Shown: positions 16,573 through 25,637, counted from the stretch's first letter. The stretch is DNA of 41,864 nt from an uncultured Prevotella sp. (GCA_945833995.1 CAMAGM010000006.1:1-41864); one strand, 5' to 3'. Numbers and translations: made by a program. The notes: generated from the letters alone by a model not told the origin.

Positions 16573-16592
16573 CATGGCTTAAGAATAGAGAT

Positions 16593-17444
16593 ATGAAAAA
16601 ACTGGCAATCATTACGGGAGCCGACGGATGTATGGGCTCAGAGATAGCAAGGGCTGTGGCGTTGGAGGGCTACAGGGTGATAATGGCATGCAAGAACCTT
16701 GAGAGGGCTAAGGCGAAGCGGGAGTGGATAGTAGGCGAATCGGGAAACAACGATGTGGAGATTATGCCGATAGACCTTGCGTCGCTGAAGACCGTGAGGG
16801 CTTTTGCCGACGAGATACTTAAGCGTGAGGAACCCGTGGCGCTGCTGATGAACAACTCGGGAATGTTGGAACAGGAAGGCAGGACAATAACTGAGGACGG
16901 GCTGGAGCGCACGGTGAGCGTGAACTATGTGGGACATTACCTCCTAACCCGACTGCTGCTGCCTAAGATGGAGCGTGGAAGCCGCATCGTCTCTATGACC
17001 TCGCTTACCTATATGTGGGGCTTGATAAAGTTCCCGTCGTTCTTTGAGACTGGCTGCCGTGGTTTCTTCTGGCGCATTTTCCCTTATTGCAACTCAAAAC
17101 TTGCCATCACACTGTTCACCTTGAAGCTTGCCCGCGAGCTGAAGGAAAGGGGCATAACGGTGAACTGTGCCGACCCTGGCATCGTTGCCACCGACATTAT
17201 TTATTTCAAGATGTGGTTCGACCCAATAACACGCGCCTTGTTCGCTCCTATCATCCGCACCCCACGCCAAGGTGCCGCCACCGCGGTGTGGCTGCTGCTG
17301 TCGCCCGAAGTGGCAGGGCAGACAGGCACCTTCTGTCTGTCGTGCCATGTGAAGAAGCTAAAGCGGAAATATACAGAAAGTCCGCTGATAGAGGAACTCT
17401 GGCAGCGGACTGAAGATGTGGTGAGGAAATACTTGTCAACTTGA
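16593..17444 (+). CDS. Short-chain dehydrogenase/reductase
   Basis: 283 residues with a Rossmann fold. The dinucleotide loop TGADGCMGSEIA is at residues 8-19, MNNSG stands for the family NNAG motif near 88-92, a catalytic Ser lies in VSMTS, and YCNSK gives Tyr165/Lys169. The sequence resembles the retinol-dehydrogenase/WW-oxidoreductase-like group of SDRs (VNYVGHYLLTRLLLP), but the substrate is unknown. The ATG at 16593 lies 20 bases after a consensus -7 box. Its TGA directly abuts the stop of the convergent GH26 gene with no base between them. Confidence 0.88.
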   Translation: MKKLAIITGADGCMGSEIARAVALEGYRVIMACKNLERAKAKREWIVGESGNNDVEIMPIDLASLKTVRAFADEILKREEPVALLMNNSGMLEQEGRTITEDGLERTVSVNYVGHYLLTRLLLPKMERGSRIVSMTSLTYMWGLIKFPSFFETGCRGFFWRIFPYCNSKLAITLFTLKLARELKERGITVNCADPGIVATDIIYFKMWFDPITRALFAPIIRTPRQGAATAVWLLLSPEVAGQTGTFCLSCHVKKLKRKYTESPLIEELWQRTEDVVRKYLST

Positions 17445-18590
17445 TCACATATACAACCCATTGACATCCTTTACAAACAGCGTGTGCTTGTCGTTGTAGA
17501 AGCGGATGAAGTCGCTTACCGACTGCTGACCTGGGTAAGGCATGTAGAAATGGCCTTCCTTGTCGTGGGCGTTGCGCCACAGCAGGACGTAGGCGATGGG
17601 GTATTTGTTGAGCACTGGCATGAGGGTGGCAGTCCACCAGTCAGCCTTTCCAAGGCTCTCCATTCCCGTCTCTGTTAGGGCTGGCACCACGTTGTGCTGC
17701 TTTGCTATCTCGCACAGGGTCTTGAGGTTTAGGTCGAGACTTGTGGCATAGTTGCTTATAGCCACCGTGTCCTCGGCATTGTTTGTGCAGTAGGAGTCGA
17801 AGCCTATCACGTCAACAATCTCGTCGCCAGGCCAACGCTCAAGGAATTTCTCGGCGTCGCCATTGAACTCAGTGCCAGGAGAGTAGGCATATAGCACGTT
17901 GGTCACGCCACGCTGTTTGAGCTGCTCCACGGTGAGTTTCCACAGTGCCTTATACTGCTCGGTGGTGCAGAGATCCTGTCCCCACCAGAACCAGCTTCCC
18001 GTATGCTCATGCCACGGACGGAAGAGCACTGGCACCTTCACGCCGTATGGAGTCTCAAGCGAGTTGAGGAACGAGGCGAGGGTGTCCAACCAGCCGAGGA
18101 ACACCTCATGTTTCTCGCCGCCCTCAAGCACCGAGGCAACGGTGAGTTTCTCCTGTTCGGCAAGAGAGTCGCCAACCACCCATGCCGTGCCTCCTGTGAG
18201 AGGATTGTCGAGGTGCCAGCTGAGAGTCACCATGCCGCCACGGTCGAACTGGCGAATTATTTCCTGACGCATGCGCTCGAAAGGCACTCCGTCGAGATTC
18301 AGCGAGTCGCCGTTCTCAAGATGCCCCAGGTCGAAGCCTATCACGGCAGGGAAGTCGCCACAGACGCTCTGCACGTCGGATCGGCAGCTGTCGCCCACCC
18401 AACCGATGCCATAGACCGTGTCGTCCTGATGGCCTACGAGATAACCCTCGGCAGAGAGTTTCTTAAGATTATTCAACAGGTTTTCAGTGCGTTGTGTGCG
18501 TCCTGTGTCAGCCAGCGGGTCGTCTGCCTTTTTCTTTCCGCACGAGAACACTACCATTGCTGCGATAGCAAATAGGATTACTTTTTTCAT
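17445..18590 (-). CDS. GH26 beta-mannanase lipoprotein
   Basis: 381 residues with a lipoprotein signal (VVFSCG, Cys17). It belongs to glycoside hydrolase family 26: HQDDTVYG near residue 54, the acid/base Glu195 in FRPWHEHTGSWFWWG, a nucleophile Glu307 in ALTETGME, and the late LLWRNA block. Family members mostly cleave beta-1,4-mannan, some beta-1,3-xylan; mannan is the likely substrate. As a lipoprotein it probably acts on the outer membrane surface or in the periplasm. No SusC/D pair is near, so it is not part of a visible polysaccharide utilisation locus. It starts about 118 bases after its promoter and has a hairpin in the leader. Confidence 0.92.
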   Translation of the reverse strand: MKKVILFAIAAMVVFSCGKKKADDPLADTGRTQRTENLLNNLKKLSAEGYLVGHQDDTVYGIGWVGDSCRSDVQSVCGDFPAVIGFDLGHLENGDSLNLDGVPFERMRQEIIRQFDRGGMVTLSWHLDNPLTGGTAWVVGDSLAEQEKLTVASVLEGGEKHEVFLGWLDTLASFLNSLETPYGVKVPVLFRPWHEHTGSWFWWGQDLCTTEQYKALWKLTVEQLKQRGVTNVLYAYSPGTEFNGDAEKFLERWPGDEIVDVIGFDSYCTNNAEDTVAISNYATSLDLNLKTLCEIAKQHNVVPALTETGMESLGKADWWTATLMPVLNKYPIAYVLLWRNAHDKEGHFYMPYPGQQSVSDFIRFYNDKHTLFVKDVNGLYM

Positions 18591-18707
18591 AGACGTTATT
18601 GTTTTAAATTATGTATCTTCTTTAGTGTATTATTTCCACAGAGAGAAAAATCTCATAATCTCTTAAACTCTGCGGTTCAAATATAGGTGGGTTCTATAAA
18701 TCGTCTG

Positions 18708-18738
18708 CAAAGATAGTATAAAATTATGTAACTGCCAA
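18708..18738 (-). promoter_or_regulatory. Promoter of the GH26 gene
   Basis: On the minus strand TTG (18736-18738), 20 bp, TATCTTTG (18708-18715). The ATG is about 118 bases downstream. Confidence 0.6.
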
Positions 18739-18867
18739 GGAAATGACACAATAGTGTCAATAATAGATAAAAAAGTATAGATGGGTTCTATAATTGACTG
18801 CCGTTGTGCCGTTTAGCGACAAAAATAACAATAAAAGTTAAAAAGGCAACGGTTTGTTACTTAATAT

Positions 18868-18898
18868 TTTGCGATACCGATAATTTGTCTTATATTTG
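18868..18898 (+). promoter_or_regulatory. Promoter of the secretion cassette
   Basis: TTTG (18868-18871), exactly 19 bp, TATATTTG (18891-18898), 30 bases before the first ATG of the vgrG-like gene. No equally good promoter was found further along, so the six genes may form one transcript. Confidence 0.7.
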
Positions 18899-18928
18899 CA
18901 CGAAAATAACCCCAAAACATAATCAACT

Positions 18929-21900
18929 ATGATGGAAAAAATCGTTGTATTGTCGCATGAGGCAGAAATGAGCGCTACAGATATTGTAGATCGAATCAAA
19001 GAGCTTACGCGCATTGAATTCTCTACAACCAATATTGGCGGAGAAAAATCGGTGAAGTATGGTTGTTCCGCTGAAGATAAGAAAGTATGTCTTTGTGTGG
19101 GCAATGGTTCACCCTGGCTTCTGAAATATGGTTCATTGGAGTTGCGTTTGACTGTTTCGTCGGTTAAATACGACAAGAGAATATTTAAGCCAGGAGAACT
19201 TGTTGTAGAACTGACTTGTGTTTCCAATGAAGATTCTCTTTTTATGAATAAAGGCATTGTGAGTGCCTTGAAATCCGTCCTTTACGACAGTGTTACCAAT
19301 AATCGTTCTGCTATTTATTTCTTAGGTTACACTGGGGAAGACACGGGAACTGACAAAGAAGATCTGATTGACGTTTGCAGCAATTACTATGTGCATGACT
19401 TCACGGTAATATCCAACAGCAACCCAACAAAGGTGGTGCTCAACTGTTATAGCCGTGACAACCTGCTGACGCTTGACAAATACTCAAAGGTGTATTGTGG
19501 TGACACATTCAACGGCAAGTTGTTCAACACCATGGAGTATCAACCCCAAGGGCTTTTTTTGAGCTACGACGTAAAAAATCTCGTAAATGCGAGAACATAC
19601 TGTGAGAACAATGATAAGATTTCTGAGATTCGATTCCCATTCCTTGTACAATACAACGAGAGCTTCTACGATTTCCTGCGACGCATTGCCGTGCGCTGCG
19701 GCGAGTATCTTTATCACGATGAGGGCAAATTGACATTAGGAATAAAGGAGGGTGCAAAGGAAGCAAGAACTTTGGAAACAAAACAAATCGTCGTGAAATA
19801 TCCCAATGTGCCGCTGTCGGATACCCACGGCATTAAGGTGAACCTCGTGCCAAGCTCAAGCCTCATAAGCGAATATGCGTCGAAGAATAATCCCCAAAGC
19901 TACAACATGGAATATACCAACGACGATTTCCAAAGAGTGGTCAGAGAGGAAGACAATGATGCCATCTACAACAAAATGTATGCTTGGGAGAAATTCACAT
20001 ACGGCTCGCTTGGCGCCGCGTTGACAAAGGCGACAAGTGCCGAAACCGCCGCTTCTGCCATAGCTACTGGTTTCCTCTCTGCCATTGCCGATGCAGGCAT
20101 AAACAAGGATAGCTTACAGGGAGATTTCAAGAAAGCTGCAGAGAAATACGCTGGCTCTGTAGGTTTATTGCCTACTGGGGGACTCATGAATAGTGATTAC
20201 TATGCAATAGAAAAAAACGAGGAAAAAGCCCAAAAGAGCACAGTGGAGCTTGACTATTCATCGACAATACCAAAGCTACATCTTGGTAATGCCATTGACC
20301 TTGGCGATGGATTAGCTGATTTCTACACCGTGACACATATTTATGGCGAAATCTCGTCAGACAATACTCGTAGCAACAATGTGGAGGTTGTCCCTTCCAC
20401 TAAGATATCAAAGAGCTACAAAAAAAAGGAGATAAAAAAAGTAGGAGATAAAGAAGAAGAAGTTGAGGAGGTGGTGACCGTTAATATGACCGCCTCCATC
20501 CCTCCACACTACGACATACCGAGAATAAGAAAGGCAGAAGCCCAGGAAGCCGTGGTAAAGGATGTGAAGGATCCTTACCTCCTGGGGCGCGTCAGGGTGA
20601 AATTCCTTTGGCAGGTAGATGGTGACACCGAGAAAATAATGACCATTCTCGACGGTGCCGAGAAAGAGATAGAAAAAACCAATTTCTCGCCGTGGCTTAG
20701 AATCACCGTGCCTTACGTCGGTGGCAAGAGCGGAGGAATGAACATGATGCCTGAACTTGGCGACCACCTGATGGTGAACTTTGTGGGCGGGAACGTGGAT
20801 ATGCCTTACATAGAGGGATTTATGGCTACACGCACCACAATGCCATCGTCTGGAGCAGGCTTGATAAAAAACAAGTTAGGTCCATCGTTCCAACGCAAGG
20901 TGATAGCCTCATCGAAAGGTCATGCCATAACATTTACCGACATAACCGACAAGTCGTCGATACTCAACATGGTGTGTCCTCCTGTGGCAGCTGTTGCCAA
21001 CATGGTTCAAGGAATAGGCAAACTATGGTTTGGAAAGAAAGATTCGCTTGCAATCGATGAGAACTGGGCACCATTCACAGGAGGCATCACTCTGCGCGAC
21101 CCAAACGGAGTGTATGAGTTGGACCTCTCGGCAAAGACACGTTCCATAAACGTGAAGAGTCCGTTTGGCAACGTGAATATATCGGCGTTTACGGGCATCA
21201 CCATAGATGCTCCAAATGGCGACGTGAAGATACGTGGCAAGAACGTGTCGATAGAGGCTGGCAATAACCTGACCTTAACCTCAGGCACCAATATCAGGAA
21301 TGCGACAGCTGATAAGAAATCCGTCGGTACTTCCGTAGGTATAGCAGCAATAACAAGTGCAGTGTCGGTAGGAGAAACTGCTCTCGGGGCATATGCTCCA
21401 TGGACAAAGGAGTTTACAAAGTTGGCAGATGTGTCATTTTTGCGCTGCTCGTGGGAAATGATAGTTCGCCCAGTAGAGGGTTCGCTGAAACTACAATCGA
21501 AGCGCAATACCATTATGACAGCCGGCAATGGCAGAGTTGCCGTGCCGAAAAACACTGTTTCCGATGCAGTGGTACTCAATCATGGCAAGTTTGTGAAACT
21601 CAATGAGGAAATCGACTTTGTAAAAATAATCAGCTTGGTTATATGTCAACATGATGTTATTTTTATACAGTATCAGCAATACTTATCTGATTTAAATAAT
21701 AAGGTCGCTCATATAAAAAATAATTTATTGCTGAATCTGGCTCAATATAATGATAGTTTCAAAGCCAGCTATAAACTTGAAGAAGCTGATAATGATTGTT
21801 ATGTTGCCATATTCAATAAAATTAAAAATAATGAGAAATTATTAGAATGGGATAAAGCTTCTCCTTTTATTGGTGAACATAATTACAACCTTCTTAATGA

Positions 21901-22690
21901 TCAAATAACAAGACACAATCAAAGTATAAAAGATTTCAATGAAGCGAAAGATACATATAAGCACATACTCAATGCAAAAAATACATATGTAAAATTTATA
22001 AAGAAAATAATAAAGTCAAAAAATGATGCTAACGAGAGCATAAGTACTGGTTTCTTGGATTCTCTATGGGACGAGAAAACAATGTTTGATTTAAAATATG
22101 AAGACAACAACTGTGAAATCTTACGCATTATTGATGATTCTGCTGTATATCAACCGATAAAAGCAAAATCTAAAAAGAAGTTGTTATATAACTTAATAGT
22201 GTCTGGCTTTAAGGGAAAGTTTGTCTCAAATAGACAAGTAGATAATAATGGTATACCTCAAATTCAAACAATTAATTATAACACCGAAAATCCCCAAAAC
22301 GGGGAATGGGATGAGTATGTAAGTCACTTAATGTTTGCCCCAAAAAAGGCAAAACCAAATCCTTTTGGAGCCATGGTGGACAACTTGACTTTGGGTATGA
22401 CAAACTTCTCCCAATTCGGATTAGGCATTGATGCCCTGTTAAATGGCAATTATGGAAAACTGTTCAACTATCATGGAATTGCAGGACCGCGGTCTATTTG
22501 GGGAACAGCGCAGAAAGGACAGATATTGGTTTCAAACAATCCTGCCAATACTATGTTGTTAGATGATTTGTCTAAATCATGGGTAACATATCCGAGCCCA
22601 GATATAGCAGCTATTCAAGCCGCATTAGGATATATTCCGCCACAAAATCCGCAACAAAACGCACAAGATAATCAAAATGGGGGAAATTGA
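18929..22690 (+). CDS. VgrG/TssI-like spike protein with long C-terminal extension
   Basis: 1253 residues, about twice a plain VgrG. Residues 1-520 correspond to the gp27-like base: beta-rich, with NYYVHDFTVIS, CYSRDNLLTLDKYSK and PFLVQYNESFYDFLRRIAVRCGEYLYH, which is the VgrG phage-late-control-D style. The gp5 OB fold is at about 545-640 (DPYLLGRVRVKFLW, SPWLRITVPYVGGKSGG, PELGDHLMVNFVGGNVDMPYIEGF). A beta-helix follows at about 715-800 with repeated short NVxI/VxI strands. From about residue 890 a helical, Asn/Lys-rich extension runs to 1130, then a Gly/Pro/Asn tail ending in QNPQQNAQDNQNGGN. Bases 21600-22330 are strongly AT-rich, so the extension may be a swapped effector domain. No toxin motif is recognised. 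Confidence 0.85.
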   Translation: MMEKIVVLSHEAEMSATDIVDRIKELTRIEFSTTNIGGEKSVKYGCSAEDKKVCLCVGNGSPWLLKYGSLELRLTVSSVKYDKRIFKPGELVVELTCVSNEDSLFMNKGIVSALKSVLYDSVTNNRSAIYFLGYTGEDTGTDKEDLIDVCSNYYVHDFTVISNSNPTKVVLNCYSRDNLLTLDKYSKVYCGDTFNGKLFNTMEYQPQGLFLSYDVKNLVNARTYCENNDKISEIRFPFLVQYNESFYDFLRRIAVRCGEYLYHDEGKLTLGIKEGAKEARTLETKQIVVKYPNVPLSDTHGIKVNLVPSSSLISEYASKNNPQSYNMEYTNDDFQRVVREEDNDAIYNKMYAWEKFTYGSLGAALTKATSAETAASAIATGFLSAIADAGINKDSLQGDFKKAAEKYAGSVGLLPTGGLMNSDYYAIEKNEEKAQKSTVELDYSSTIPKLHLGNAIDLGDGLADFYTVTHIYGEISSDNTRSNNVEVVPSTKISKSYKKKEIKKVGDKEEEVEEVVTVNMTASIPPHYDIPRIRKAEAQEAVVKDVKDPYLLGRVRVKFLWQVDGDTEKIMTILDGAEKEIEKTNFSPWLRITVPYVGGKSGGMNMMPELGDHLMVNFVGGNVDMPYIEGFMATRTTMPSSGAGLIKNKLGPSFQRKVIASSKGHAITFTDITDKSSILNMVCPPVAAVANMVQGIGKLWFGKKDSLAIDENWAPFTGGITLRDPNGVYELDLSAKTRSINVKSPFGNVNISAFTGITIDAPNGDVKIRGKNVSIEAGNNLTLTSGTNIRNATADKKSVGTSVGIAAITSAVSVGETALGAYAPWTKEFTKLADVSFLRCSWEMIVRPVEGSLKLQSKRNTIMTAGNGRVAVPKNTVSDAVVLNHGKFVKLNEEIDFVKIISLVICQHDVIFIQYQQYLSDLNNKVAHIKNNLLLNLAQYNDSFKASYKLEEADNDCYVAIFNKIKNNEKLLEWDKASPFIGEHNYNLLNDQITRHNQSIKDFNEAKDTYKHILNAKNTYVKFIKKIIKSKNDANESISTGFLDSLWDEKTMFDLKYEDNNCEILRIIDDSAVYQPIKAKSKKKLLYNLIVSGFKGKFVSNRQVDNNGIPQIQTINYNTENPQNGEWDEYVSHLMFAPKKAKPNPFGAMVDNLTLGMTNFSQFGLGIDALLNGNYGKLFNYHGIAGPRSIWGTAQKGQILVSNNPANTMLLDDLSKSWVTYPSPDIAAIQAALGYIPPQNPQQNAQDNQNGGN

Positions 22691-22745
22691 ATCATTTAGG
22701 ATTCCCTTTGGAAATAATTGAAAAAGAATTAAAAAGATATAGCCG

Positions 22746-23171
22746 ATGAATATCATAGCTCATCTACAATTTGGCGACAACGTGACGGGGATTTACAACA
22801 AGGAATACCTCGTGGTAAGATACCACACACGCATTACACGAAGCCACAACTCATACCATCCTGACTCGCTGCCAAGGTGCGACAGCGTTGAGGTGACAGT
22901 GATAGCCCCAGGCAAGGAAGACCTTGACCTCCACGAGTGGTATTTCAGCAACGAATACCGCAGCGGACGCATAGTGTTTGAACTTATGGAACTTAACACC
23001 TCGGGCGACAATGTGTCGGAGCACGTCATTACATTCGATGACGCACAATGCTTCGGTATAGAGGAGAACTACAACATTGGCGTGGACAGTCTGCGCACAC
23101 TGACACTAAAAATAGGCATGGCTAATTTCTCAGTGAACGACACGGAGTTTGGAAACAGGTTTAACAAATAA
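22746..23171 (+). CDS. TssD (Hcp-like) tube protein, first copy
   Basis: 141 residues, beta-rich, no signal peptide. The blocks LHEWYFSNEYRSGRIVFEL, ITFDDAQCFGIEENYNI and LTLKIGMANFSV follow the order seen in Bacteroidetes TssD/Hcp: EW-x(n)-G-I-F, then a DAYC-like strand, then a final beta strand. Hcp hexamers stack into the inner tube of contractile systems and can carry small effectors. It lies 55 bases after the vgrG-like gene and 18 bases before the second copy. It is divergent enough that a dedicated adaptor ring between spike and tube is also possible. Confidence 0.65.
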   Translation: MNIIAHLQFGDNVTGIYNKEYLVVRYHTRITRSHNSYHPDSLPRCDSVEVTVIAPGKEDLDLHEWYFSNEYRSGRIVFELMELNTSGDNVSEHVITFDDAQCFGIEENYNIGVDSLRTLTLKIGMANFSVNDTEFGNRFNK

Positions 23172-23189
23172 TAATTTAGGAGTGAGAAT

Positions 23190-23660
23190 ATGGTAAACTA
23201 CTCTAACAATATAAAGGTGGCACTCTTCGCCGACAACGTGCTGGAACAACTGGCACTGAGGCGCACAAACAGCATCGTGGTGCAGCACTACAATTATGCA
23301 CTGGAGCGACCACGCAACGCCCACGGCATAGCATACGGCACCAGTTCGGGAGGCATCTTGACCATCGACGTGAGGATTGGGTCGAGAGACAACATGAGGA
23401 CATACTACGAGCGGCTGAGCCAAAACTACAGCACGGCGTTCTCACTGGTGTTCAATGCCACATACGACGAGTTGGGAATACTGGAAAACTACGACGGTGG
23501 CATGATTGTGGAAGGCTACCTGATAGACATTGGCGAGAGCTTCGACCGCGACAAAGCGGAGGAGCAAGGCGAGCAGATGAAACTGAGGTTCAAGGTACTC
23601 GTGACAAACATGACTCATATCGGCCTCTCGAGAAACTTATCACACCATTTCTCAAACTAA
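23190..23660 (+). CDS. TssD-like protein, second divergent copy
   Basis: 156 residues, predicted beta-rich, without signal peptide. It shares with the previous gene the general Hcp-like pattern (a SGGILTIDVRIGSRDN strand pair, FSLVFNATYDELG, VEGYLIDIGESFD, MKLRFKVLVTN), but few residues are identical and I could not align it with confidence. A tube, tail-tip or adaptor protein is the most likely role given its neighbours. The gene follows by 18 bases and precedes the beta-helix gene by 15. Confidence 0.5.
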   Translation: MVNYSNNIKVALFADNVLEQLALRRTNSIVVQHYNYALERPRNAHGIAYGTSSGGILTIDVRIGSRDNMRTYYERLSQNYSTAFSLVFNATYDELGILENYDGGMIVEGYLIDIGESFDRDKAEEQGEQMKLRFKVLVTNMTHIGLSRNLSHHFSN

Positions 23661-23675
23661 AAAAGAACATGCACT

Positions 23676-25463
23676 ATGGCAAATATACTTGACGACCTGA
23701 AAGACGCTCTCAACAGCTTTGAGAGCAGCGTGAAGAAAGACCTTGAGGAAATGCGAGAGCAGAAACGCGAGGTGCTGCGACTGAGAAACGAGCTTTACGA
23801 CACGGTGAAGAACGTGAACTATGTGCGCCACGACGGCACGGTGATTGTCTCAGCGCCGAACATCATACTGGGCAACGTTGACCAGCACGGCAACCTGATT
23901 GAGGGTGGCGGTGGCTCAAGCGTGACCATCAGGGCAAACAACGTCTCGATAGAAGGCGTGGGCGATTCGTCGGCTGGCGGAAGCATAACGCAAAGGGCGG
24001 CGAGCATAAGGAGCATTGCCGTTGACCCTGGGGTTGACGGACAGGAGAACGTGGTGTGCGGAAGGTCGGAGATAGTGTGCCAGGCAAAGGGCATAGCACT
24101 ACAGGCAGCCGACGACGAGGGAACATTCGTCAGCCATGCAGGCACGACCAACGGCATAAGGCTACACTCCGATACGTCGCTCGACATACATGCCACACCA
24201 TCGAACGCGATGAAGACATCGGCAATAGAAGGACAAATGAAGATGTTGGACGACATTGCTAACGACCTGAAAAGCCAGATGAGCAGCAGCAAGAAATCGG
24301 TGGAGAGTGCAATAAAGGACATCACCAAGCTGCTGGAACAGCAGGAAGACCTCAACGACACGGAGATACACCTGCGTGCAAGTCAGCCAGACATATCAGA
24401 AATGCACAACGAGTATGTAATGCTTGAGGCGATGCTCCTGTCTGCAGTGAACAACCATATAGGCATAATATCGCGGTTGGCTGAGACAGAACGCCGCAAA
24501 GAGGCACTGAAGGCCATGAAGGAGGAACTGCAGAAAAACAAGTCAAACTACAACGACAAATCCACGGAAGCCTACGTCTCCATAAGGTCGGAGAACATGA
24601 GCCTTGAGGCGATAGATGGCGACGGAAACATACGCGAGAACCAAGGCGCGGGACTGTATGTGCAGTCGCCACACATCAACATAGTGGCACACGACAAGGA
24701 TGGCGCACTGATAAAGGACAGCGACCTGAGCATCAACACGCAGAATATAGGAATATCGACGGCAAGTGCAAAACTCGACGAGAAACGAGAGAAAGGCGAC
24801 ATCACTGCCATTGGCGATATGACTATAGTGACGAAGACACTCAGCGTGAAGGCGATAGACAGTGAGCTAAAGGACAAGAAGATAGAGGAGAAGGCACTGA
24901 CGAAGGACAGCAAGTTCAGCTTCAGGGCAGAGACCATCACCGCCGAGGCTACCGACACCGAGGGCAACTCAACGGGCAACATCTCGCTTAACGCGAAGGA
25001 CATAAAGGTGGCGGCAATGAACGTGGACAAGGAGAAGCGGACCGACAAGGAACTTGCCGCCGAGAGCCAGATGGTATTGCTGGCGGACAACATGTTTGTG
25101 GGAAGCAGCGACAAGAACACAAAGAGCAAGATGGTGCAGGTGGCATCAGACAAGGTGGGACTGTTGGCAACAACGACCGCCGAGATTCAGCAAGGCGAGG
25201 CAAAGGCAGTGGTGACACTCGACGGTGGCAACCTGACGGCTGGCTCAAGCAAGAACGAGCTGAACGGCGACACCACCATTGCCGGCAAGGCAGAAATAAA
25301 GGGCGAGACGACAGCCCCATCGGGCAAGTTCGACATCCTGCAGGCAGGCAAGTCGTTCAAGTCGCCAAACATCTCCGACGGCATGGGCGCTCCATCTGCC
25401 GCACAAGCAGGCAAGCCTTCGGCAAAACTCAAAGAGGAGGAAGCGAAGGGAGTTAAAAATTAA
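23676..25463 (+). CDS. Coiled-coil and beta-helix spike-like protein
   Basis: 595 residues. Residues 1-45 are a charged coiled coil (DLEEMREQKREVLRLRNEL). Beta-helix stretches at about 50-180 and 300-565 are made of repeated short strands (IILGNVDQHGN, VTIRANNVSIEG, MSLEAIDGDGNI, INIVAHDKDGA, ITAEATDTEGN, IKVAAMNVDK), similar in style to the beta-helix of VgrG/gp5 but without any gp27 or OB domain. A second helical block lies at about 190-290. It could be a detached spike shaft, a spike-like sheath, or a cargo carrier. No enzyme motif seen. The C terminus (GVKN and stop) falls inside a GAATTAA heptamer array. Confidence 0.6.
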   Translation: MANILDDLKDALNSFESSVKKDLEEMREQKREVLRLRNELYDTVKNVNYVRHDGTVIVSAPNIILGNVDQHGNLIEGGGGSSVTIRANNVSIEGVGDSSAGGSITQRAASIRSIAVDPGVDGQENVVCGRSEIVCQAKGIALQAADDEGTFVSHAGTTNGIRLHSDTSLDIHATPSNAMKTSAIEGQMKMLDDIANDLKSQMSSSKKSVESAIKDITKLLEQQEDLNDTEIHLRASQPDISEMHNEYVMLEAMLLSAVNNHIGIISRLAETERRKEALKAMKEELQKNKSNYNDKSTEAYVSIRSENMSLEAIDGDGNIRENQGAGLYVQSPHINIVAHDKDGALIKDSDLSINTQNIGISTASAKLDEKREKGDITAIGDMTIVTKTLSVKAIDSELKDKKIEEKALTKDSKFSFRAETITAEATDTEGNSTGNISLNAKDIKVAAMNVDKEKRTDKELAAESQMVLLADNMFVGSSDKNTKSKMVQVASDKVGLLATTTAEIQQGEAKAVVTLDGGNLTAGSSKNELNGDTTIAGKAEIKGETTAPSGKFDILQAGKSFKSPNISDGMGAPSAAQAGKPSAKLKEEEAKGVKN

Positions 25464-25505
25464 GAATTAAGAATTAAAAATTAAGAGTTAAGAATTAAGA
25501 ATTAG
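25449..25505. repeat. GAATTAA heptamer array
   Basis: About seven tandem copies of GAATTAA and variants (AATTAAA, AGTTAAG). The array starts inside the last codons of the beta-helix gene and supplies its TAA stop. It runs directly into element C. Confidence 0.8.
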
Positions 25506-25515
25506 TGGGTAGAAT

Positions 25516-25637
25516 TTTTGAGGGTAGAATTATGGAAGGTAGAAGGTAGAGGGTAGAGGGTAGAGATTACTGAACTACCTAAAAAACACGGTTGAACATA
25601 TCTCTACCTTCTACCCTCTACCTTCTCCCCTCTAAAA
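25516..25637. repeat. Heptamer inverted-repeat element C (GGTAGAG type)
   Basis: Left arm of GGTAGAG units (about 25530-25562), core GAGATTACTGAACTAC at 25563-25578, right arm 25598-25636. The right arm is almost identical to that of element A over some 30 bases, although the loops differ. It lies between the beta-helix gene and the DUF4280 gene, inside the presumed operon. Confidence 0.85.

Larger units (their letters stand above)
16058..16592. other. Noncoding interval between the leader promoter and the SDR gene
   Basis: No supportable gene. On the plus strand it contains several small hairpins (ACGGTT/AACCGT about 16178-16200, GCCTAA/TTAGGC about 16190-16220, AGGTGT/ACACCT about 16225-16243). 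It also holds a 34-bp near-perfect palindrome at 16271-16304, two TCTCGAAGG copies near 16348-16377, two CGTTTAACAATT copies, and the SDR promoter. Confidence 0.6.
18591..18928. promoter_or_regulatory. Divergent control region of GH26 and vgrG-like genes
   Basis: It holds both promoters. The GH26 leader has the hairpin CCGCAGAG/CTCTGTGG (about 18640-18678). A perfect inverted repeat TGACAC-AATA-GTGTCA at 18744-18759 lies just upstream of the GH26 -33 box. Two exact copies of TGGGTTCTATAA lie at 18688-18699 and 18782-18793. These are candidate regulator sites. No RNA gene seen. Confidence 0.5.
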
